DNA of 44,874 nucleotides from Parastagonospora avenae f. sp. tritici 18332-5. Its lineage: Eukaryota > Ascomycota > Dothideomycetes > Pleosporales > Phaeosphaeriaceae. The notes beneath the pieces were generated by a model. It had not been told where the DNA came from. It was given only the letters and a program-made list of their open reading frames with translations, and did no database searches. The stretch lies in NCBI GenBank assembly GCA_022559985.1, contig JAFJTR010000139.1, positions 1-44,874 of the forward strand, read 5' to 3'. The position numbers were made by a program, and so were the translations under genes. Shown piece by piece: positions 1-10,937 of this stretch (positions are counted from its first letter, which is position 1; the number at the start of each line of letters is the position of its first letter).

Positions 1-378
1 TTGAAGCAAGCATTATCGTATGCAGAGAAAGCGGTATGCTGAAAGTCGAAGTACCCCTCATTTGTCCCAGCGCGGCGGGTGTCCCAGCACACAGGGAGGT
101 ACGTTAACGTTACTTATGCTGCAAACAGATTGAAGGTGTGGTTGCTGCTACGGGGGCGAGGCAGACAGGCTGGAAGAGCAAGGGCCTTCGCAGCTGATGT
201 ATTGCCGCCGCATTTCTCCCGAATATCCTCTCAAGCGACTCCAGTCGGCGGTGATTGCCGTGCCTCTGGCGATGGAAGCTTTAGCCTGTAACATGACTCG
301 GAGCCTGCAACCAAGGATCTGTGGCATGAACTTGGCAGACGGGTCGCAAGAATGAGGGATATGGCGGACCCAGTTTCC
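1..378. other. No gene recognised
   Basis: Only short overlapping open frames without family features are present. It is downstream of the dead JmjC gene and may hold its 3' untranslated region. Confidence 0.4.
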
Positions 379-3375
379 CTAGTCGTCCCAATGCAGGTGG
401 CAAATTGGCTGGTTACCGGTAGGCCAATAAAGCGCGCAAAACGTGCCGCTGCAATCACTGTGATCCGCAGAGTGCAATAGCCCAGTCAGCTCGCCGATAT
501 ACTCTTCCGGGCCGTATGGCACACGAGACTCAACCATGGGTAGTTTATCCGAAGATGTCGCGGATAACCGACAGAAGCCTAGCCCTGGAGGCATGCATGG
601 ACAGTGTCGCGAAGCTGCAGCATCAATGCAAGATGCAGAGGCATTGGGCATCAAGGTGACGTCCACGGTAGCCTTCAATCGATGCAATTTACGAGACGAT
701 GTGCTAGCAGGCTGACTCTGAGCGAGGTACGCTTGTGGGCGCAATAGCGATAGCGTTTTCTTCAAGTCGAAATCATCGTTCTCAGAAAGCACAGGCGTAG
801 TGCTGTTGAACCACTCGGAGCGATATTCGAAGTCGAAGCGATGTTCGAAGTCGGCTGGCAAATTGGTAGGATCCTCGAAGCCGTATTGAAATACAGTGTC
901 AGAGAGCACACGCTTGACGAGTCCATTTGCGATGGCGCACAGGCCTTGCAGTATTTCTTTGAATTCACCTTCTTTCATGCATTGTTCTAACAGGTCATTG
1001 AAGTGCTTGATGTCAGCATCATTTATCTTCAATAGGCTGCTGGTGCACAGGAAATAGGGGGCTTCAGACTGAAGAGGTAGGAGCGCAAGAAGTCCAGGTC
1101 CATGGCTCTTACAAAGAGAGCGCCATTTCTTGCTAGTGGAGAAGTTATGGGCAAACGTCCGTCATGCATCAGGCGTGTTTGGCGTGTTCTGTAGACGCAG
1201 GATGCCGGTCAATATCTCAGAAGAGAATTTGGCAGCTCCGCCTTTCAAGCTTTCGAGACAGGAGACGTAGGCAAATGTGTTGGCGCGTACACGCAGTAGA
1301 GGGAGATCAGCTTGCTGACAGGACGCTTTTGCAGCACTATTATATGCCGCAGTATGATATAACATGTCTTGATCGTGATTGTTCAAGGGGAGTATAGCAG
1401 ATGTGAAATCGCTGTAGTGCTCCGTCCTCTGGGCATGTATTAGTCGAGAGAGTCGTGACAGCGTTTGCTTACTGAGAATTAACACAATGAGTGAAGCGGG
1501 AGTTTTGCGTGCAAGATTATGGAAAAGTGATTCCCCAATACCCAGACTATACCGCTGCAACTCTACCAATTTAAGCCTAGCAGAACCGTCACGATGCCTC
1601 TTGCCTGGAGATGTCTCAGTCTGTTCCCCGAGCCAAGGACGCTTGCTGGCTCGGAAGTGGTGTGGGCCAGGAGAATCCGTGAAAGCCGCAAATTTTGCTA
1701 ACATGCCTCACTGTGTGGCGGAAAACATGGTGTGGCGGAAAATCTGAACGAATACAATATTCACAGATGGCTACATTGATGTAACACGTGCATGGAATCT
1801 GCTGCTAACTTTAAATAAAGATTCTTTTTGCTGTAGTGAGTTTGAAGAGGATGTTGTCGAGACTAACTTAGTCCGCGATTCCTGTGATCTCATTGGTTGT
1901 TTCCGGCACACCGCGTTTTCCGCCACGCAGTGAGGCATGTTAGTACAAAAATTATAGTTTTGCGGATAAGGGGAAATGTTTCGGTATATGAAATTGACAG
2001 CTTCAGCCAGATTTGTGCCCATGTTGATAATCTAGTGATAGGCTGCAGGGGTCGTGAAGATCAGCTCCCCAGGATAACAGGCCTTGATATGGTATTTCAC
2101 CCCCAGATTTTGAAGGACGCTCGGTGCAACGAGTACCGATAAGTGACGGATGCACTGTGAACACGTGGTCAGCTGTCCAGGGAACAAAGCTTCTAGGCCG
2201 GCCTCGAACTTCTCATTGGACGTAGGCTCGATGCTAAGCCATATTTTTGGAGCACCACATAGCATAAGGTTGACAGAAAACCATGCACAGTCTTCATAAT
2301 GCATCGCAGTAGCAGTCCGGCCAGTAGCGTAGCTAGCATAAATGTAGCTTGTGTTGACACCATCTATGGTTTGTGTCAAAGCCTGCTGCAAATATGGACC
2401 AGCCGTGAGCAGGTCAGAATAGCGGCATTGCTCTCCAAGCGCCTCTTTGCTTGAGCCGATCAGATACCGTTGTGGCTTGCCAGATGTAGTGTCTCTGCAG
2501 AAGGATTCGAAAATCTCCTCCAACTGCTCATCGGAATAATGTCCTCTGGGTGCATCGGTGAGCGTGGTGAAAGGTGTGAGCGGGCGCCCAGAGTAACTCG
2601 AAGATATCGCCATGACACCAGGCCGCTTCAGGCAGGCAGTATTGTACTTGAGCTGTGATGTTGTGCGACGAGCATCTTGCACAATACCAGCATCGAAATC
2701 GAGGTTCTGCATGGAGAAATCCTGTATAGAAAGATGGCACATGCCGGTTCTGTGCACGTCGGGTAAGGAGGTAAATTTTTCCAAAGTAGGCACCGTGTAT
2801 AATCCCAGGTCTGTTAAATCGCACTGATGAGTAGGGACGGAAAATTGCGGAAGGGTTGAGTCAACGCCGGCTTGTTCTAGTGCGGACGGACGTGTCGCGT
2901 GATTTAGCACGTCGTTGTCATCGGAAGACCTTCCTTCAGTAATTTCATTCGTTTCCCTCTCGGTGTTATCGTCCTCTTGGTTATTAGAGGTAGCTCCTTC
3001 ACCCGCCGCGTCATCTTGAAGACTTCCTCGTAAAGGCTGCTGTTCGTCTTGGCTTGTAGGTTCCTGCACTGCAGGCGGTTTGCTCTTGCCTGATCTGCGG
3101 CTTCGTTTGCCTCTTGAGTTCCTTGCCAAAGATACGTCCTTTTTCTGCACAATATGCGCCTCCTTATCTCGATCTGTGTCTTTGTTCAATCTGAGGTTCC
3201 TTTTGCTCGTCGGTTCCGGCTTGTTTTCACGCGTCTGTCGCAGGGGCAACTGTAAGGTTGCAAGGATCGTTCCTGCTCCTATGATGATAGAGCGCACTGT
3301 TCTTTCGAGCTTCGAGCGCACATCAGGTGGGATCGTGTCGGGTAGTTTCTTGCTTTGCTAGCCGGTTAAGACCAT
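379..3375 (-). pseudogene. JmjC-domain protein, inactivated by in-frame stops and a MITE
   Basis: The family uses Fe(II) and 2-oxoglutarate for hydroxylation or lysine demethylation. An ATG at 3375-3373 is followed five codons later by TAG (3360-3358). The same frame then runs about 440 codons: a basic, Lys/Arg/Ser-rich acidic-patched N-terminus, then a JmjC core with the H-x-E iron ligands (AMHYEDC), GAPKIWLS, and PGELIFTTPAAYH carrying the third ligand His. The next codon is TAG (2034-2032), where the family commonly has a polar residue; the frame resumes with IINMGTNLAEAVNF, a typical JmjC continuation. A 240-bp MITE sits at 1940-1701. Beyond it a frame (1698-379) runs to the end with one TGA (1164-1162). 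Both TAGs are explained by CAG to TAG (CpA to TpA). The MITE may lie in an intron, since the frame changes across it, and the TGA might also be intronic. JmjC identity is strong; pseudogene status fairly strong. Confidence 0.7.
1701..1940. mobile_element. TA-flanked MITE, Tc1/mariner-pogo type
   Basis: The first 40 bases (1701-1740, beginning ACATGCCTCACTG) and the last 40 (1901-1940) are inverted repeats matching at 36 of 40 positions. The element is flanked by TA at 1699-1700 and 1941-1942, the target duplication of Tc1/mariner and pogo families. At 240 bp it has no coding capacity, so it must be mobilised in trans. It lies within the JmjC gene and supplies a false ATG (1704-1702) to the downstream frame. 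Confidence 0.85.
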
Positions 3376-3711
3376 TGGTTGTGAATAGCTTAGGACCTGC
3401 ACCTTTATGCTCTTGATCTTAATTACATAGCTTTCTAGCTCGTGAGCAAGCGTATCGAGTGTTCCTGGATCCAGGGTCATGGTGATGAATGTTGTCGCAG
3501 TTTGAGGAAAGAGGAAAGCAGATGTTCCGCCAAGAAGATCCGAGAGTCGGATCTTGCTTGTGCGGTCTGTGCCAGGATCAGCCTTAGCAGGGCCGTGCGC
3601 TCAGGTACCACCGGCACTAATGCCTCAGAAATGATCTGCGATCATCACAATTGTAATGCACTGTAAAATGACTTAAAACCATTAGTAATCTAACAAAATG
3701 CGTCGTGTACG
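3376..3711. other. Divergent intergenic region
   Basis: This 336-bp stretch separates the minus-strand JmjC relic from the plus-strand F-box/ankyrin gene. Short frames on both strands show no family features. It presumably contained both promoters; no clear TATA box was picked out. Confidence 0.4.
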
Positions 3712-4521
3712 ATGTCAACTGCGATGTTGCTGCTACTACCGATAGAAATTCTTGAAGATATTAGCGCACATCTCTCTCTCAACGATGTCTCTTCACTTAT
3801 CAGAGGATCGCAACTACTATATACTCGCTTAATAAAAAGTTTTTACCGTCGTTCTCGGTACCATTGCACGTCAAAGAGTAATTCTCTCACACATAGGCTA
3901 CAAGACGTGACGTTCTGGTATGATAAACGAGGAAACGGCTCTGTGATGGAATGGGCTGTTGTTCACCGACGCACCAGTACATTTCACCGATTACTACTTG
4001 AACCTCAAGTCGACCTCGTACAAGTGGATAGCTACGGCGTTACTCTTCTCCATCGATTGGCTGCACAAGGTCTTGTTCGATATATAGAGCCTCTTGTGAC
4101 CACGCTCAATTACGCTGGAACTGATCCTTTCCAACCGGACCACTCGCTTCTGACTCCACTTCACTATGCTTCTGGCCGTAATATGACGGAAGCGGTGCAG
4201 TCATTAATCAAATACGGGGCTGACGTAATGGCGAGGGACCATCATGGAAATACACCCTTGCATCTTGCGGCAGTCACCGGTTCCCACAACGTACTTGCGC
4301 AACTAGTTCAAGCGGGAGCCGATGTCAACTCGAAGGCCCGCTTCGGTTGGACTGCTATAGATAAAGCAAGCATATCGCACCATCGGCTTGCTGTAGAAGA
4401 GCTGAGGAGACTTGGGTCACAGTCGCCCACGTGGCAGAAAAGACAGAATGCACTCAATGAATTCATCCGTCTCTCTCCTTGTCCGTTAAGCTGCTATTTA
4501 TACCATTTTCAATTCTCTTAA
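3712..4521 (+). CDS. F-box-like / ankyrin-repeat protein
   Basis: Intron-free 269-codon frame. Residues about 5-45 (LPIEILEDISAHLSLNDVSS...) match an F-box-type start, the segment that docks on Skp1 in SCF ubiquitin ligases. From about residue 75 to 230 come ankyrin-like repeats: GVTLLHRLAAQG, LLTPLHYASGRN, GNTPLHLAAVTGSHNVL and GADVNSKARFGWTAIDKAS carry the TPLHxAA and GADVN signatures. This F-box plus ankyrin layout is common in accessory gene families of filamentous fungi, where substrates are mostly unknown. The ATG at 3712 places the F-box at the extreme N-terminus, as expected. The C-terminus (CPLSCYLYHFQFS) looks unrelated to ankyrins. The frame is intact. Confidence 0.75.
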   Translation: MSTAMLLLLPIEILEDISAHLSLNDVSSLIRGSQLLYTRLIKSFYRRSRYHCTSKSNSLTHRLQDVTFWYDKRGNGSVMEWAVVHRRTSTFHRLLLEPQVDLVQVDSYGVTLLHRLAAQGLVRYIEPLVTTLNYAGTDPFQPDHSLLTPLHYASGRNMTEAVQSLIKYGADVMARDHHGNTPLHLAAVTGSHNVLAQLVQAGADVNSKARFGWTAIDKASISHHRLAVEELRRLGSQSPTWQKRQNALNEFIRLSPCPLSCYLYHFQFS

Positions 4522-5403
4522 GAAGCCACAATGCTGTAACGGAGGTTCTTTTCCCGACTGTGCGTGTAGACCTGAAATGGGACAGCTGAGTGTGAGTGCA
4601 GCAAAATCGAAGAGGTACTTCAACTTTAATAATCTATAATTCTGCCTACGCTTTCTGTGACACTGTAGTAGAAGAAGGTAAGGTTCCAACTTGTAACCTT
4701 TCGTGCAGCGACAATCATGTCTTAGTTTTTTTCTGCTAAATGAAGGGGCCATTCGACTGAATGTGACAACGGAGGAAGGATCTGTTTCAGGAGGCCTTGT
4801 TTGGTCTTGGGAGACATATCAGATCTCCAATTCTGAGACCACTCACTTGGATATTACACGAACAGTTTACGTACTTTCCTGGGGTTTGCACAGATACGTA
4901 TTTTCCGGCGGTGGGTCTGGATGTCGATATTGACGTATGTCATTCTGAAGAATTGACGTCAGATTCACGACTAATTAAAGGTCGCGAGTTATTGCTTGAT
5001 CTCGAGAATATGAACCTGTTATATCAGCTATCATGCATTGGCCTTCGTTGTGCACATGAGGACGAGGCAAAATATCAACTTGCAAAGCAAAAAGAGCGCT
5101 TTAGTAATTGTTAGATTAGCCTCGTCAATTTATATCCTATGTAGAGTTTGCGTCACGCTACTTCGCATATCAAGCCTAGCGTCACCCATATTGCCAGCCC
5201 CACACCTTCGTTTTCTACTGAGATCAGTTTGTTGATGCATGTCTTTGAACCATCAATTGTTAGCACCTTGCTGTCAAACCTCAAAAACCTTCACTTCGAC
5301 CTTGTTCTAATCTCTTTCCTGTCGACTCGAATATGCTCAGCTGCTCCTGCATTTTCTAAGGAAAAGAGAGACGAGATCATTAAAAGCAAGTCTACGAAGC
5401 ATT
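4522..5403. other. Intergenic, no supported gene
   Basis: Open frames up to about 105 codons occur, none with a recognisable domain or convincing composition. The 3' part is pyrimidine-rich and AT-rich and would be the leader of the bZIP-like relic beginning at 5404. Confidence 0.4.
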
Positions 5404-6079
5404 ATGACCCTCACTAGCGCCCAACTTGCAGAGAAAAGGAAGAGGAACCGAGAGAGTCAGCAAAAGTCGCGCCGGAAGATAAAAGATGAGATTGATACTC
5501 TTCAATGCCAGGTTCGAAATCGATTATCCAACGATAGGCTGTCCTATTAACAGATTCAGAACAGAGAGTTGAAGCAAGATAACCTGTCGCTAAAGGAGCG
5601 GCTACAACATGCATTAACAGCCATAGAAGTTTTAAGAAAGGGTGCGACATCGCAATGAATTCTGTCCTTGAGTAGAGGACGTATACCTAACCTATGTCAT
5701 AGCTCAGTGTCCGGACAAGGCAATACCAGTAACTCCAACAGATACCTACTTTCGTTCGCCACCCGCTTCTGGCAATGCCTCAGCATTCCCTCAGTATATA
5801 AGCCACACTCAGAGTTTTGTTTCAAACTCCGTGCAGCCATCATCAGTGTTGCAGGTAGACTATAACTCGTCGACCGAGTGTTCCTTACCACCTTTAACTC
5901 CTTTGCGCGACTCCTTTAACATAGGTAGCCGTCCAGATATAGGCAGTCTCTATAAGAGGAAGATTGAGCCAGGGAACAGTTGGGAGTACAGTCCTCTACG
6001 TTTGTCACCGGACGTAAATAGCACGGCGGACACCCTATTTGGGGAGTTTGAAGAGTTTGAAACACAGAAGACGCGATAA
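5404..6079 (+). pseudogene. bZIP transcription factor, probably inactivated
   Basis: The ATG at 5404 opens a frame with a basic region NRESQQKSRRK, matching the bZIP signature N-x7-R, which contacts DNA. A leucine-zipper-like segment rich in L, I and N follows (IQNRELKQDNLSLKERL). TAA (5548-5550) interrupts the frame between the basic region and the zipper, where CAA would fit; CAA to TAA is again CpA to TpA. The frame resumes and ends at TGA 5656-5658. A second frame, open from about 5671 to TAA 6077-6079, is Ser/Pro-rich with an acidic end (GEFEEFE) and looks like the C-terminal region, reached through a small intron or a frameshift. A short intron hiding the TAA is possible but no good splice pair was seen, so pseudogene is preferred. 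Confidence 0.55.
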
Positions 6080-6728
6080 GCGAGAAGAACAGGGTTAGAA
6101 AGTTACAAAAGCTGTCGGGCACCATAAGTTTGTCTAGGAGAAAAGATTACAAGATTTGCTAGAAAACAGTCAGATACGTTCACGATTAGGACCGTGCTAA
6201 TTACTTCCTTGAGTGATTCTGTTGCGGTAGAACGTAATCTTATGTATTCTGCTATCGTGTTGTGTGCAACAGCAGGGTCTATTTAATTACATGACGTACC
6301 TGTGATGCAGCTGAGGTAAGAGGTGCTCAATAAAGTGAGGAAGCAGCCCCACACCACCAACACGTGATCTGCTTCTCCTTACAACCGTCACAGACTCTCT
6401 GCAATACTAACGTTACACCTATAAAGTTAACTTAACTAACTAATGCAAACAGTAATTAGCCCGTTCTCCCCCTATCTCCCCTACATTGAATGACATTTTG
6501 CTAAAGTTTCAAGCCTTTCTCTCACTAATCAGATCAGTCTATGTCGCTTCCACGCTAAACCATTTTCAGTCATTCTTCGAGTACATATATTTGCGACTCA
6601 AGCTAACTTATCGCTCAACTCGAACCCATTCTCATCTCAATCTTCGGCACTCAACCGAAGCCGCGATTCGTACCTGCACTGGCCTGCACACCAGCCACGT
6701 AGCACAATATAGCGCCACTAGCGACATC
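6080..6728 (+). promoter_or_regulatory. Upstream region of the chitinase gene
   Basis: This 650-bp region contains a TATAAAG box near 6420, followed by a pyrimidine-rich tract (about 6460-6487) and the leader up to the ATG at 6729. TATA plus CT-rich tract is a common core-promoter layout of well-expressed filamentous fungal genes. An in-frame extension to about 6486 exists, but the signal peptide starts at 6729, so the upstream part is taken as leader. Confidence 0.4.
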
Positions 6729-8191
6729 ATGCTCCTCACAGGAGTAGCAATCCTGCTTTCTCTCTTTACACTCGTTCAGGCCGTTGCGCTTCCGCAGACC
6801 TCCAACGACAATCTGGCCTCTTCAGCTACGACAGGTTTTAAGAATGTCGTATATTTTGTCAACTGGGCTCGTTTCGCCCTACCAAAAATGGCCAAGACCT
6901 ACTTTGCTGACAGTCAATATAGGCCATCTATGGTCGTAACTTCAACCCCCAAGATCTTCCAGCCCAAGAACTTACCCACGTCCTCTACGCCTTCGCTAAT
7001 ATTCGACCGGAGACGGGCGAGGTCTACCTGACAGACACATGGTCCGATACTGACAAGCACTTCCCCTCTGACTCCTGGAACGACGTCGGCACTAACGTCT
7101 ACGGATGCAGCAAGCAGCTATATCTACTTAAGAAGCGGAACCGCAAGCTTAAGTTGCTTTTGTCAATTGGCGGGTGGACCTACTCCGCCAACTTTGCGGC
7201 ACCAGCGTCAACACCCAAGGGTCGGAAAGCCTTTGCGAGCAGTGCGATCCAGATTCTCGCAGATCTTGGTTTCGATGGTCTTGACGTTGACTGGGAGTAT
7301 CCTGCCGACGAAGCGCAGGCTAATGACATGGTCTCCCTCCTTGCAGAGACTAGGCAACAACTTAATGACTACTCGGCCCAGAACGCAAACAACCAGCATT
7401 TACTTCTCACTGTTGCGTCGCCTGCTGGGCCTTCGAATTACAATAAAATGAAGCTCGCCGCCATGGACAAGTACCTCGACTTCTGGAACCTCGTAAGTGT
7501 CAATTTTTCGCAGTTCCAATGTCTTCCGTTCATGTTGACACCTGTACAGATGGCGTACGATTACTCAGGCTCCTGGGACACCAACGCCGGCCACGGCGCC
7601 AACTTCTGCCCCTCCTCTTCAAATCCCTCTTCTACACCCTTTAGCACAAAGAAGGCACTGAACGACTACATATCCGCCGGAGTACCTGCCAGCAAAATTG
7701 TTCTCGGTATGCCGCTGTACGGCCGCTCCTTCAGCCAGACCGATGGGCCAAGGAGGCCGTTCCAGGGTGTGGGTAAGGGGACGTGGGAAGCGGGGGTCTA
7801 TGATTATAAAGTGCTACCTCAGGCTGGCGCAAAGATCACTGAGGATTTGGACCTGGTGGCGAGCTGGAGCTATGATGCCGTGAAGCGCGAGATGATCAGC
7901 TATGACACGCCCGCCATCATCGCTAAGAAAGCCCAGCTCATCCGCGAGCAGGGATTAGGTGGGGGTATGTGGTGGGAGAGCTCGAGTGATAAGAAGGGTG
8001 CTGATAGTCTTATTTCTACTGTGCGTGTTTTTTTCCTTTACTACTGAGGTGGGGATACAAAGCAATGCTAACAAGGGTAATAGTTCGTCGACAATATCGG
8101 TGGTATCAGTGCATTAGACCAGAGTACGAATCTGCTAAGCTTTCCACAGAGCAAGTATGAGAATCTAAAGGGAGGGTTTCCTAACAACTAG
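6729..8191 (+). CDS. Secreted GH18 chitinase, four exons
   Basis: Endo-acting chitinase that hydrolyses beta-1,4-N-acetylglucosamine links by substrate-assisted catalysis. Exons 6729-6866, 6923-7492, 7550-8020 and 8084-8191 join in frame to a 428-residue protein, the usual size of compact fungal class V enzymes of the Chit42 type. Residues 1-18 form a signal peptide (MLLTGVAILLSLFTLVQA). The core has LLLSIGGWTYS and the catalytic DGLDVDWEYP with acid/base E171, then MAYDYSGSWD and GGGMWWESSSD on the barrel's later strands. There is no carbohydrate-binding module. Intron 1 (6867-6922, 56 nt) has a GC donor rather than GT, with CTGAC branch and TATAG acceptor; conservation of the NW/AIYGR junction supports it. 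Introns 2 and 3 are GT-AG. It is likely secreted for wall remodelling or chitin feeding and seems intact. Confidence 0.92.
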
Positions 8192-8325
8192 AGCCCATTT
8201 CTATGCTTGTTGAAGCCTATAGTTGGCTCTTTCTTTTGTATATAATATGCGAGAATAAGCAGTTTTCACAGCGCTGTAAAGTCGATTGCAGTCTTTCTTA
8301 ACCTAGGCTGCTGCCTTTTTCAAGG

Positions 8326-8699
8326 TTTCTAGGAGCAGAGCGTTTCTAGAAGCAGAGCGTTTCTAGAAGCAGAGCGTTTCTAGAAGCAGAGCGTTTCTAG
8401 AAGCAGAGCGTTTCTAGGAGCAGGACATTTCTAGAAGCAGGGCATTTCTAGAAGCAGGGCGTTTCTAGGAGGAGAGCGTTTCTAGGAGCACAGCGTTTCT
8501 AGGAGCACAGCGTTTCCAGAAGCAGGGCGTTTCTGGAAGCAGGGCATTTCTAGAAGCAGGGCATTTCTAGAAGCAGAGCGTTTCTAGGAGCACAGCGTTT
8601 CTAGGAGCACAGCGTTTCCAGAAGCACAGCGTTTCTAGAAGCAGGGCGTTTCTGGAAGCAGGGCATTTCTAGAAGCAGGGCATTTCTAGGAGCAGGCGT
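8326..8699 (+). repeat. 17-bp minisatellite, about 22 copies
   Basis: Tandem copies of a 17-bp unit close to GTTTCTAGAAGCAGAGC run for about 370 bp. Copies differ mainly at A/G and C/T positions (AGAAGC or AGGAGC; AGAGC, AGGGC or ACAGC). The unit contains TCTAGA, a 6-bp palindrome. It lies downstream of the chitinase stop and has no coding potential. Confidence 0.95.
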
Positions 8700-8832
8700 T
8701 TTAACCTACTGCTTTTAAAAACCCTTGTTACTTGCAAAAACATCATGCTAATTATAGGTTTGATATTGTCTGCCTTCAGTAAACACCGCAGAAATCAGGC
8801 CAGCCAGTTGCTTTATCATGCTATCTGAGTGT

Positions 8833-10280
8833 TTACAGGGAAATTATTGGAACAAATTGTCCTATGTCTAATGGTTGCCAGTCGTGCTGGAGCTGAAGGT
8901 GGAACCTCTCATTCTCTTGTTTGTATTTGTTGACTTCACTCGCTGTAATCGCTACTATCGAATAAGGGTCCAGCACATCTCCCTTTAGTGCTGATACGAT
9001 TAGAGGATCTACTAGTCTACTGATTCGGACGCCTTCAGGGTATCCGTAAAACAAGTACGTCACAAGAATTTCTAAGTCCCTATCTGATAACGACTTAGGA
9101 CTAGTACTAGAGGTTTCGTTAGCGGGTTAAACAGCATGAAAAGTGTATCTTACACATGAGTTGCTAGTTCATGACTACAGGTTAGAATGATCCCAACCCC
9201 GAGATGAGAAGCGACAAAAGACCACCTCTGTCCAACTTTTTTATGCCAATTAAACCTGCTTACTCGCTTTCGTTTCGCCTCTTCGCTAGTGTTTTGATCA
9301 TAGCAACCGTATATTTCCTCTAAGATCATATCGTTGGCCACGCTAGCTATACCTTTACCCTGAGAGAGGTAGCTTGATATCCCTGGGTCCTTCGTCAAAC
9401 CGATGTACTTCTGCTTGTAGTGGTGGTAGAGAAGGATTCTCGCCATTCTAAGCTTTACAGGATCAATAGCGGACTCGAATTCGATTATCTCCGCAGAATA
9501 GAAGCTCTTGAGTATTCTCTCCGTCAAGGAGCCTTTCGAAGTTGGATTCTCTTCTGGAAGACGGGACCAGGGATTTTCTAAGCTCCACCTATAGCAGAAA
9601 GGGTCTATGAATTCTTTTGCATCTTTTCGGAAAGATTCATCGCCAATCTGCATAACAGCCTTTAGTCTATCATAATTTTCTCCGTAGAGATTACATAACT
9701 GAGCGTAAGAATGGACCCAATGCGTGACTGTTGCTTCCTCCGGTATTGTGAATTTCGTTTTCATTACTGGACTTCCGTGACAGTCTGGAGAGAGCAGAGA
9801 TGGTGACAAGGAACCGAATTGTGTCTGGAATGATAGAAGGAGTGAAGATCTATTTTCCATAGTGTCGATCGCTTGCGGAATCGCTTTCTCGTAAGCCTCC
9901 AAAAAGCCTCCCGCTCTCGAATCCGAGCTTGCCATGGGGTCGCGCATCTCCCCTTGGACCTCTCGTAACATAGATCCATGATGAGCTAAATGGCTGGTCG
10001 CAGGACGGTCACGCAAATCGTAAATATTCGATGTCGATGACTGCGCTACCACACTCTCGCGATGAGATCTGCAGTTCCGCATGTCCAGGTGAGTGCTGCA
10101 TGGTCGAAGGCCAGTATCTACAATCGAAAGACTGTCGGAACCGTCGAGCGACAGCTTGTGTGGTAGGAGCTTTGCTTGGATGGAGTCGAGACACTCGCCC
10201 TCGACATATGCAAGAAGAGACAAAAAAGCTTTGCCTGTATACAAAAACTGCCTGGAATCAGCAGGTTTCATATGAGTCAT
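8833..10280 (-). CDS. Conserved fungal protein of unknown function, 466 aa
   Basis: Exons 10280-9154 and 9106-8833 are joined by a 47-nt intron with GTAAGA donor, GCTAACG branch site and CTCTAG acceptor; the phase-2 junction keeps frame and gives 466 residues. The N-terminal third is Ser-rich and variable. From about residue 180 it looks globular, with Trp/Tyr-rich helices (HWVHSYAQLCNLYGENYDRL), a basic KRKRVSRFNWHKKVGQRW segment and a hydrophobic stretch (VASHLGVGIILTC) just before the junction. The end is SLSDRDLEILVTYLFYG and SEVNKYKQENERFHLQLQHDW. I recognise no named domain; the pattern is that of lineage-conserved hypothetical proteins. The N-terminus may extend through an upstream exon. 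Confidence 0.6.
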
Positions 10281-10687
10281 GTTGACCTACGTCTTCTTCC
10301 GCTTCTCTCATCCTAGCCCGCGCATAAGCTAGCAGCGGTTCTTCGTCCGTGCATCTCTAATCTGTGTTAGAAACAGTATCCTTGTGAGGCTATAACTATA
10401 CATACTAGGAGTAAAGAGCGCATAGCGAGCAAGGTGACAGCCCCGCAATGATAACGGAGACTAGAGAAGGGCGAGCGCAGCTGAATAAGTACTAACAAAA
10501 AGTGCGCAGAAAATTGCGGGGTGTATAAAAGGTTCCTCATTTTGACTAGAAAACATATTCAGCCAACCCAGCTGATAGGTCTGCCAGAAAGTACGCCGGA
10601 TCTGCCTATAGAGCCGCCCACACGTTGATTGAAAGAGCCTATGTGGAAGTCTGATCAGCACGGGAGGGTCTAACAGCTGTACACTAC
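10281..10687. other. Intergenic, no gene recognised
   Basis: It holds an unconvincing 87-codon minus-strand frame (10724-10461) that overlaps the hAT remnant on the opposite strand. Nothing else was recognised. Confidence 0.35.
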
Positions 10688-10937
10688 TTGCTGGCGTTGA
10701 AGCCGAAGTATCCAAATCTTTCACGATTAACGATTGACGTGCTGACTATCCCCGCCTCGAGCTCTAATTGTGAGCGCGTTTTTTGCAGAAACTGGCGACA
10801 TACTTGTGCCACAAAGGCGGAAAATCAGTGCGCAATCGCTAGCTGCTTTGATGTGCTTGCAAAAGTGGACTCGTGCAGGTTTTATAACACCAAGCGCGAC
10901 AGCAGCAGCAAAGCATACTCATGAGGAGCTCACGTAA
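10688..10937 (+). pseudogene. hAT transposase remnant (C-terminal dimerisation domain)
   Basis: YPNLSRLTIDVLTIPASSSNCERVF is the hallmark of the hAT C-terminal dimerisation region, which has YPxLxxxAxDxLxIPAsS...ERVFS. After ERVF a one-base shift near 10780 moves the remainder to another frame, where TGDILVPQRRKISAQSLAAL and QKWTRAGF continue the family pattern to TAA at 10935-10937. No catalytic region or terminal repeats were found nearby, so this is a decayed fragment of a cut-and-paste element. Confidence 0.75.

Noticed and set aside
1162..1704. Independent gene starting at the ATG in the MITE
   Set aside because: The ATG is part of the transposon end; the frame is better read as the downstream part of the JmjC gene.
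8326..8699. Regular repeats resembling a CRISPR array
   Set aside because: Units are directly adjacent 17-mers without unique spacers, and the genome is eukaryotic.
10461..10724. 87-codon minus-strand frame as a gene
   Set aside because: It overlaps the hAT remnant on the other strand and has no family features.
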